A DNA stretch of 5,420 nucleotides. Source: Candidatus Dojkabacteria bacterium. Its GTDB lineage: Bacteria; Patescibacteriota; Dojkabacteria; SC72; JAHDCA01. Position 1 is the stretch's first letter, and each line of letters opens with the position of its first letter. The stretch is from the NCBI GenBank assembly GCA_020630115.1, contig JAHDCA010000019.1, positions 8,229 through 13,648 of the forward strand, in the 5' to 3' direction. Below the pieces are notes generated by a model, which was given only the letters and a program-made list of their open reading frames with translations, was not told the origin of the DNA and did no database searches. Below are positions 1-4,941 of this stretch, one piece after another. Both the position numbers and the translations under genes were made by a program.

Positions 1-2501
1 ACATTAAATTGGAGATCAAATTCCGAATCTCCGATCTCAATTTCCTCAGATAGAAGTGGGGAGACAAGGATTGTTCCATCGCTTGTACCATTGCTTTGCT
101 GTGAGAAGATTCCGATTATTTCAATTTCGACTTCTTGATCGTTATGGTTAAAAATAACTTGATCACCAACTTCGAACTCTGGGACATTCGGGATACCCTG
201 AGAGTATAATCCTGAAATGATAGCAGTATTTGGATCTGAATTTAATCTTTCATATATGTCTTCCTGTGATTGATTTTCAAGTGTCTCTTCAATTTCAAAA
301 GTAAGAATCTCTGCATAGGTAACGGAAGGTAAAAGGGCAATTGATTCATAAGGTGTTTGTTGTACTTCATCGTCATTAGGTATTGATTGAGGTCTGCCAA
401 AGCCAAAAACTAGTACAGCATCATCTACAAGAACTTCAGGCGTTGAGAAAGGGATTAGTTGATTAGTGTAAAGATCGGTTGATTCAATATCTTCAAACAG
501 ACTAATAACCTGATCAGCTTTTTCTACATCATCTGTATCGGATAAGTATAAACTACCGGTAAAACCTCCACCGATTTGATCTGTTATCTGCTCAATAAAG
601 TTGTCATTTGATGCTCTCAATACCGCAATAAAGCTAACTATGAAAACGATTAAAGCAAACATGATTATCGTCAGACCAGTTTTCTTACGATCTAAGCTTG
701 GGTATCTAGTAGCCATTTTGAGTATCAAGCCAACCCTATTGAAAGGATAGGTAAGGATTTTTAGAATCTCAGAAAAAAGATTGAGAGTATTTGTAAAGAA
801 TATAACACTTGAAATAACTAAGATTAACCCGATTGTGAAGAAGAAGATCGGGTACTCATCAAATGATGTTTGATATTTATCAGCTTCCATAGCATAGATT
901 GTAAAGCCTATTGTCCCCGCTGAGCTTAATGCCAAAGTCAATCTTTTGAACCGATCTCTTTTTGACTCAAGTTTAAGGAAAAAATTGCTCAGGAAAGAGA
1001 AAAGAACTCCACCAAATATAAGTAGTGTTATAACAAGGCTAAAGTATATTATTTGTGATGTTAGATCATCATTAACTTGATCTTTGATTGAATCGAAATT
1101 TGTGATGCTAGAAACTAAAACCAGGTTTATTAATGATAGAAATATAAAACGAATAACTTTTCGATATCTTTTTAATTCTTTTATTGGAGTAGCTGTCTTT
1201 TTTATAGCTGAAACGATATTGAGCCTACTAATCATGACACTCGAAAAGATTACTGTCATATAGGTAACAAGCATCCCAGCTGAGAATGAGTAGGTAAGGC
1301 TTTCAAGTTTGTATCCAAATACTAGGTTAGGCTCAACTCCAAAAGATCCTAAGAATTCAATTAGAAGTGACCTAATAATATTAATGAGTAATCTACCAAT
1401 TCCCAGTCCAACAAGTACACCTAATAGTGAGGAGATAATACTATAGGAGAGACCTTCGATGGTCAGTAAATATACTATTCTAAATCTAGTTAATGCGATT
1501 GCACGTAATATACCTAGTTCACTTTGACGCTCATCTGCTAAGATAGAATAGATATTAACGATCAATAAAGTACCAGTTATAATTCCAAATATACTCAAAC
1601 CTAGAAAAGCTTCAGAAGTACCGTTCTCAGTAATTGCATCATTAAGATCTTTTTTTAGGTGTGTAAAACTTATCTGCGAGATCTCATCATCATCTACTTC
1701 TGATAACCAATCATCATACTCGTCAGTCAGTTTATTTAGTTCTTCCTTCTCAATCTGATATCCGTGATTAGTAGATAAGAAGACACTTTCTGTGAGGGCA
1801 TCATCTGGGTTGTTAATAAATATCGTACTAGAACTTGAGTTTGCTTTATAACCAAAAGTCCCCTTATGCTCATAGATTGAGTGTACTTCATAGTAATTAT
1901 CTTCAGAACCATTGAAGATCTTGAACTTGTCGCCTTCTTCAATATCAAGTTTATCTGAAGTTGATCTATCAATTATCGCCAAATTACCAGTTATTTCTGA
2001 GTAAATAGGATCGTAACTTTTAGGATCAAAGTTATTTATAATTTGCGGGTCCGAGTTAATGATTGAGATTGCTCTCTCTAATGAGCCAACAGGTTTATCA
2101 TCTTTATCAATTTTTTGTAACGAATATGAGCCAGCTTGAACTTTGACAATCTCTTCGAAGTTGAGCTCAGACTCATTGAGTTGTGACTCAAGTCTTTCAA
2201 TTAGTGAATCATTATCAATAGTTGGGTCGTTTGGCATATTGATCTGGATATCGATCTCACCAAGGTCTTGCGTAATGGCTGTCTGAGAAGTTATATCAAA
2301 AGAATCTTTGATGACTTGTGAACCAGTTATTAATGCTGTTCCAACAAGAGAACCGATGATCACCAATACGGTAGTCGCTTTACGTCTAAATATGTTGCGA
2401 AAAGCAATCTTGAGAAGTTTAAGGTTGAAGAGTGAGAGTAGTAGACTGATCGTTACGAGTCCAATACATAGAAATTGTAATGTCTTTAAAAAAGTCTCCA
2501 C
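1..2501 (-). CDS. FtsX/MacB-type ABC transporter permease, large two-half form, C-terminal side cut off by the window
   Basis: I translated the minus strand from a GTG at 2501 and read 833 codons without a stop to the window edge. Residues about 10-27 are hydrophobic, and about 30-61 form the usual entry of these permeases, an arginine-rich stretch (RNIFRRK, 35-41) running into a membrane helix. Residues about 63-295 are a polar, acidic extracytoplasmic domain in the place of the MacB periplasmic core. Residues about 297-425 form an FtsX domain: a helix, the cytoplasmic signature ADERQSELGILRAIALTRFR (322-341), then two more membrane stretches. Four further hydrophobic segments follow (about 449-465, 483-506, 521-537, 551-571). 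A second half then begins (helix about 608-628, polar domain from 630) and is cut off, so a second FtsX domain is expected outside. In this family the permease pairs with a LolD/MacB-like ATPase to move lipids, peptides or lipoproteins, or to drive envelope machinery. The substrate here is unknown. An in-frame TAA nine bases upstream makes GTG the only reasonable start; no SD is visible. Confidence 0.9.
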   Translation of the reverse strand, partial: METFLKTLQFLCIGLVTISLLLSLFNLKLLKIAFRNIFRRKATTVLVIIGSLVGTALITGSQVIKDSFDITSQTAITQDLGEIDIQINMPNDPTIDNDSLIERLESQLNESELNFEEIVKVQAGSYSLQKIDKDDKPVGSLERAISIINSDPQIINNFDPKSYDPIYSEITGNLAIIDRSTSDKLDIEEGDKFKIFNGSEDNYYEVHSIYEHKGTFGYKANSSSSTIFINNPDDALTESVFLSTNHGYQIEKEELNKLTDEYDDWLSEVDDDEISQISFTHLKKDLNDAITENGTSEAFLGLSIFGIITGTLLIVNIYSILADERQSELGILRAIALTRFRIVYLLTIEGLSYSIISSLLGVLVGLGIGRLLINIIRSLLIEFLGSFGVEPNLVFGYKLESLTYSFSAGMLVTYMTVIFSSVMISRLNIVSAIKKTATPIKELKRYRKVIRFIFLSLINLVLVSSITNFDSIKDQVNDDLTSQIIYFSLVITLLIFGGVLFSFLSNFFLKLESKRDRFKRLTLALSSAGTIGFTIYAMEADKYQTSFDEYPIFFFTIGLILVISSVIFFTNTLNLFSEILKILTYPFNRVGLILKMATRYPSLDRKKTGLTIIMFALIVFIVSFIAVLRASNDNFIEQITDQIGGGFTGSLYLSDTDDVEKADQVISLFEDIESTDLYTNQLIPFSTPEVLVDDAVLVFGFGRPQSIPNDDEVQQTPYESIALLPSVTYAEILTFEIEETLENQSQEDIYERLNSDPNTAIISGLYSQGIPNVPEFEVGDQVIFNHNDQEVEIEIIGIFSQQSNGTSDGTILVSPLLSEEIEIGDSEFDLQFN

Positions 2502-2506
2502 TATGA

Positions 2507-2512
2507 TTTATA
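2507..2512 (-). promoter_or_regulatory. Weak candidate -10 box for the permease gene
   Basis: The minus strand carries TATAAA ending five bases before the GTG start of the permease. Normal spacing from a -10 box would put the transcript start at or next to that GTG, giving a leaderless mRNA, which would agree with the absent SD. The -35 region is poor (TTTATT at 17-base spacing), so this is a suggestion only. A promoter further upstream in the 2513-2605 gap is equally possible. Confidence 0.25.
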
Positions 2513-2564
2513 GCATTTAATTAGGTGGAAATAAATATGTAATCGCCTTGATGTTGCGAATAGT

Positions 2565-2594
2565 TTTTTGTTGAACTTTTTATGGATGTATACT
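2565..2594 (+). promoter_or_regulatory. Probable promoter of tRNA-Val
   Basis: TATACT at 2589-2594 is a good -10 box and lies 11 bases before the first base of the mature tRNA, so transcription would start about 4-5 bases upstream of it, as is usual for tRNA genes. The -35 element is less clear: TTTTTG (2565-2570, 18-base spacer) and TTGTTG (2568-2573, 15-base spacer) are both possible. TTGAAC at 2571-2576 is closer to consensus but only 12 bases away. The -10 assignment is more certain than the -35. Confidence 0.5.
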
Positions 2595-2605
2595 AATGAC
2601 ACTTC

Positions 2606-2682
2606 GGGCGATTAGCTCAGCTGGCTAGAGCATCTCGTTTACACCGAGAGGGTCGGGGGTTCAAGTCCCTCATCGCCCACCA
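2606..2682 (+). tRNA. trnV: tRNA-Val, anticodon UAC
   Basis: A full cloverleaf can be folded by hand. The acceptor stem GGGCGAT (2606-2612) pairs with ATCGCCC (2672-2678). The D stem is GCTC/GAGC (2615-2618 with 2628-2631), with the conserved GG in its loop. The anticodon stem is TCTCG/CGAGA (2633-2637 with 2645-2649) around the seven-base loop TTTACAC, placing the anticodon TAC at 2640-2642, which reads GUA and other valine codons. The variable loop has five bases. The T stem GGGGG/CCCTC, with one G-U pair, encloses TTCAAGT. The discriminator is A2679 and the terminal CCA (2680-2682) is encoded. There is no intron or unusual base. It is transcribed divergently from the permease and has no tRNA neighbours in the window. 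Confidence 0.97.
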
Positions 2683-2684
2683 TT

Positions 2685-2960
2685 TCCGAAGCTAAGCTTT
2701 TATCAAGGGTCTTACACTTTTTCAACTTTCTCTTAAATAAAGTGTTAGATGAATATTACAAGTTTGGAAGGTCATATGAGTTTGAAGGTATGTCTTACCA
2801 AATCTTCAAAGATTTAGAAGCAAAATTGTTGGAGTTTGCAAATCTAATTGTGATTACTTGGTTGTTATAACCTTATCAATCGAAAGGAATTCCCGAAGGC
2901 TTAATATAAACTTAATACTCAGACTTCTTGATAGACTCCCTTTCAATTCATATCTATTCT
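2685..2960 (+). pseudogene. Probable remnant of a GT4-type glycosyltransferase, internal fragment with in-frame stops
   Basis: This gap holds no intact gene, but one plus-strand frame (codons starting 2685, 2688 and so on) reads like protein from about 2721 to 2906. From the GTG at 2742 it gives 42 codons to TAA 2868-2870, with DEYYKFG, then FEGMSYQIFKDLEAKLLEFA and IVIT. This matches a pattern I know from GT4 glycosyltransferases: a DE..-G segment, a tyrosine, a lysine/LE-rich helix of the KxLExxLLxxA type, then a buried IV-L/I-T strand. After that TAA the same frame continues with SKGIPEGLI, nine codons after the threonine, where GT4 proteins often have a GIP/GVP-E..I segment. Further stops follow at 2907 and 2913. 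Both ends of a normal enzyme (about 350-400 residues) are missing: the tRNA lies just upstream and the oppositely oriented epimerase just downstream. The GTG has no ribosome binding site. The family call rests on remembered patterns, not an alignment. A chance frame or a 42-residue peptide gene are the alternatives. Confidence 0.4.
2711..2748 (+). repeat. Imperfect inverted repeat downstream of tRNA-Val
   Basis: CTTACACTTT (2711-2720) pairs with AAAGTGTTAG (2739-2748) over ten positions with one T-T mismatch, around an 18-base loop. It lies 28 bases past the tRNA 3' end. It could be a transcript-end structure for the tRNA, but the right arm is not followed by a T run, so it is not a standard intrinsic terminator. 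It also overlaps the proposed glycosyltransferase relic, so the symmetry may be accidental. Confidence 0.35.
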
Positions 2961-2982
2961 GATTACTTAAAGTTGAATCCTT

Positions 2983-4062
2983 TTAATACTCAGAAAAATC
3001 TTTATACCAATCAGGCATCATTTTAAAGACTTCTATTTGTCTCTTTAGTCCATCGAGATAACTCATCTTCGATTTGAAGCCTAGTATCTTCTCTGCTTTG
3101 CGTGTGTCAGCAAAAGTTATGTCGACTTCAGTGCTTGGCCTAACTATATGGGTAAGTTCACCTTTACCCATTAGCTCAATTGTGAAATTAGCCATCTCGA
3201 GCACTGATACAGGATCTCCAGTCCCAATGTTTATTAAGTCGTACTTGATATCTTCGACATCTATACATCTAATTAGTCCTGTTACCTCATCATCAATGTA
3301 AGTAGAATCCCTCTCCATTAGTCCGTCTCCATATATGGTAATAGGTTGGTCGTTATATACTTGCCTTATAAATCTTTGAGCTGCCATACCGTACGGCCTT
3401 TGAAGTGGTCCAAAGATTGGTCCGTAAATTCTTGCACAGATAACATGTAAGTCTTCATACAAAGTGCTATATGTACTACACATAATTTCACCCATCCTTT
3501 TTGTTGCAGCATATTGAGAGACGGGCTTGTCTACATCTTGGGATTCATTGAATGGGACTTCTCTTGTATTGCCATAAACAGATGATGATGAACCAAATAC
3601 AAATTTCTTTGTGTCATATCTAGCTGATAACTCAAGAAGATTAACTGTACCGTCAATATTAGTAGAAGTATAGAGTAGTGGTTTTTTAATAGACATAGGT
3701 ACTCCAGCCATTGCGGCAAGATGAACTACACAGTCTATATTATATTCTTTAAATATCTTGTCTAACTCTTTGATTTCTCGAATATCACATTCGATAAACG
3801 AAAATTCGCCTTGCTTTTCAGCTCTCTTGATAGGGTTGTATTCATAAAGTTTATCCCATATCAAGTCAATCTCTTCTTGACTACTATTTATAGAGTCTTG
3901 CCCAATACTTGCCCTGACTAGGTCAAGATTAAATTCTTTAGCAACCCTTGGGTAGTAATCTGAGAAATTATCTATACCAATTACATTGTCTCCTCTAAGT
4001 AGAAGCTCTCGAGATAAATATGAGCCAATGAATCCTGCAGCTCCAGTGATTAATATGTTCAT
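2983..4062 (-). CDS. NAD-dependent nucleotide-sugar epimerase (extended SDR), closest in appearance to UDP-glucuronate 4-epimerase
   Basis: The 359-residue protein shows the extended short-chain dehydrogenase layout. The N-terminal Rossmann motif is GAAGFIG (7-13), and D31 in GIDNFSDYY should bind the NAD ribose. D93 follows in the third strand and HLAAMAGV lies at 114-121. The active-site strand is FGSSSSVYG (156-164), with Ser159 as the likely catalytic serine, and the YxxxK pair is Tyr184/Lys188. The substrate part has GPLQRP (218-223), a RFIRQ helix, ITIYGDG and RDSTYIDD (251-258), followed by a late DTRKAEKILGF segment. The DNF-DYY start, the FGP-QRP-M pattern and VDKPVSQYAATK are typical of enzymes that interconvert UDP-glucuronate and UDP-galacturonate at C4 through a 4-keto intermediate. 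Another UDP-sugar epimerase or dehydratase cannot be excluded. About 25 extra residues seem to sit between 50 and 85. The ATG at 4062 precedes the Rossmann strand directly, with no SD. It is cytoplasmic and divergent from the methyltransferase, and would supply precursor to a surface-glycan pathway. Confidence 0.9.
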   Translation of the reverse strand: MNILITGAAGFIGSYLSRELLLRGDNVIGIDNFSDYYPRVAKEFNLDLVRASIGQDSINSSQEEIDLIWDKLYEYNPIKRAEKQGEFSFIECDIREIKELDKIFKEYNIDCVVHLAAMAGVPMSIKKPLLYTSTNIDGTVNLLELSARYDTKKFVFGSSSSVYGNTREVPFNESQDVDKPVSQYAATKRMGEIMCSTYSTLYEDLHVICARIYGPIFGPLQRPYGMAAQRFIRQVYNDQPITIYGDGLMERDSTYIDDEVTGLIRCIDVEDIKYDLINIGTGDPVSVLEMANFTIELMGKGELTHIVRPSTEVDITFADTRKAEKILGFKSKMSYLDGLKRQIEVFKMMPDWYKDFSEY

Positions 4063-4097
4063 TAATGATATTTAGTAAAAAATAAAACAATAAATAA

Positions 4098-4105
4098 AGT
4101 ATACT
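4098..4105. promoter_or_regulatory. Palindromic AGTATACT, candidate shared -10 region for the divergent epimerase and methyltransferase genes
   Basis: The 95-base gap between the two divergent genes contains the perfect eight-base palindrome AGTATACT, so each strand carries TATACT, the same hexamer proposed for tRNA-Val. On the plus strand it would start transcription near 4112, giving a leader of about 46 bases to the methyltransferase. On the minus strand it would start near 4091, about 29 bases before the epimerase ATG. Neither direction has a recognisable -35 box at 16-18 bases, so only one of them, or neither, may be used. Confidence 0.35.
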
Positions 4106-4157
4106 AGGATCTGAAATTATTTAAATTGTAATTTGAGGTTCACTTCAACAATTAAGA

Positions 4158-4871
4158 ATGACAACCAATAAGGCTAAGAAAGATCAAGAAGAGTACTATA
4201 ATAAGACCGCACAGGGATACGATAATGTTGACGGTTTCAGTAGAGATAATCGAAATCATATGATCAAACTGGAATATCTAATATCGAGGATGGGTTTGAC
4301 TGGCAAAGAAAGGGTTCTCGAGATCGGGATTGGTACTGGTATTCATGCAGTACACCTGCTTAAGAAATTTCCTAAGCTTGATTATGTTGGTATTGATATC
4401 TCGCCAGAGATGGTAAATATCTGTGAGGAAAAACTTTCACAATATTCTAAGATTAAGCTAGTGGCAGGGGATTATACGAAGGAAGAACTCGGAGGTAAGT
4501 TTGATGCAATTTTTATGGCGGCTACACTACATCATCTACCTCAACCACCAAAAGAAGTTGTAAATATGTATGGATTACTTAAAGAGGGTGGTAAGCTAGT
4601 TATGGTTGAGCCTAATTATTTTTTTCCAAAGAACTACTACCAAATGATTACAATCCCAGAAGAGGTTAATCAGAGTTACATTAGAGAGCCGATTATCAGA
4701 GCTTCGTATGAGGCAGCTGGTTTTAAAGATATCGAGTACGAATACATGCTTTATACTCCGCCAATTCCAAGATTCATGATACCATTTTATAGAGTCTTTG
4801 ATAGCTTGGTATCGAAGATCCCTATCCTACGAAAAATGAGTATTGTGATTGGTGCTTCAGGTACAAAGTAG
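4158..4871 (+). CDS. Class I SAM-dependent methyltransferase (Methyltransf_11/25-like)
   Basis: The 237-residue protein has the class I Rossmann methyltransferase motifs in order. An N-terminal helix with YYNKTAQGYD (13-22) is typical of the family. Motif I is VLEIGIGTG (53-61), which binds S-adenosylmethionine. GIDIS (78-82) contains the acidic residue for the ribose hydroxyls (Asp80), and GDY (104-106) contacts the adenine region. FDAIFMAATLHHL (115-127) is motif IV-like, and LKEGGKLVMVEPN (141-153) is the post-motif strand. The C-terminal 40 residues are hydrophobic and basic (PPIPRFMIPFYRVF, then IPILRKMSIVI), a tail seen in methyltransferases acting on lipid-like or envelope substrates; this hints at membrane contact but does not prove it. 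The acceptor cannot be read from sequence: a sugar, polyprenyl carrier, quinone or small metabolite are all possible. The ATG at 4158 fits the normal N-terminus; only a weak AAGA precedes it. A terminator follows seven bases after the TAG. Position between an epimerase and a GT2 enzyme favours glycan modification. Confidence 0.9.
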   Translation: MTTNKAKKDQEEYYNKTAQGYDNVDGFSRDNRNHMIKLEYLISRMGLTGKERVLEIGIGTGIHAVHLLKKFPKLDYVGIDISPEMVNICEEKLSQYSKIKLVAGDYTKEELGGKFDAIFMAATLHHLPQPPKEVVNMYGLLKEGGKLVMVEPNYFFPKNYYQMITIPEEVNQSYIREPIIRASYEAAGFKDIEYEYMLYTPPIPRFMIPFYRVFDSLVSKIPILRKMSIVIGASGTK

Positions 4872-4877
4872 CTTGTG

Positions 4878-4904
4878 AAAGCTGTTGATTTCTCAGCAGC
4901 TTTT
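4878..4904 (+). terminator. Intrinsic terminator after the methyltransferase gene
   Basis: AAAGCTGTTGA (4878-4888) pairs with TCAGCAGCTTT (4893-4903) over eleven positions, one of them a T-G wobble, around the four-base loop TTTC. The hairpin ends in TTTT (4901-4904), followed by AAAT. It starts seven bases after the TAG stop, which is ideal placement. The U-tract is short and partly inside the stem, so termination may be incomplete and some transcripts could continue into the GT2 gene. Confidence 0.7.
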
Positions 4905-4913
4905 AAATATCAT
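4885..4913 (+). promoter_or_regulatory. Candidate promoter of the GT2 glycosyltransferase gene, overlapping the terminator hairpin
   Basis: TTGATT (4885-4890) and TATCAT (4908-4913) are separated by exactly 17 bases and match the sigma-70 consensus at four and five of six positions. Transcription would start near 4920, about 22 bases before the GT2 ATG at 4942. The -35 box lies inside the upstream terminator stem and loop. An independent promoter would make sense if the hairpin stops most methyltransferase transcripts. The evidence is hexamer matching only. Confidence 0.4.
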
Positions 4914-4941
4914 TAGGACATAACTTAAACAAGTCCAAAAA

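Noticed and set aside
1736..1972. A 78-codon minus-strand ATG frame
   Set aside because: It lies inside the permease gene in a different phase and shows no domain-like pattern; the permease frame through it is continuous and conserved in character.
2308..2520. A 70-codon plus-strand ATG frame over the permease start
   Set aside because: It is antisense to the strongly supported N-terminus of the permease and has no ribosome site or recognisable motif.
2689..2701. AAGC-TAA-GCTT followed by TT just after tRNA-Val, as a possible terminator
   Set aside because: The stem has four pairs and a three-base loop with almost no T run, too weak to support as a terminator.
2752..2829. Short plus-strand ATG frames (for example from 2750) as small genes
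   Set aside because: Only about 21 codons, no ribosome binding site, and less protein-like than the overlapping frame described as a glycosyltransferase relic.
2880..2905. GGAATTCC palindrome and CCTTCGGG (UUCG-like loop) as a terminator for the epimerase
   Set aside because: The symmetric parts do not form one continuous stem and no T run follows on the minus strand; it also coincides with the proposed relic.
3074..3301. A 75-codon plus-strand frame
   Set aside because: It is antisense to the C-terminal half of the epimerase; its serine/isoleucine-rich translation reflects the opposite-strand codons.
3531..3719. A 62-codon minus-strand frame
   Set aside because: It is an out-of-phase shadow within the epimerase gene, covering the active-site coding region.
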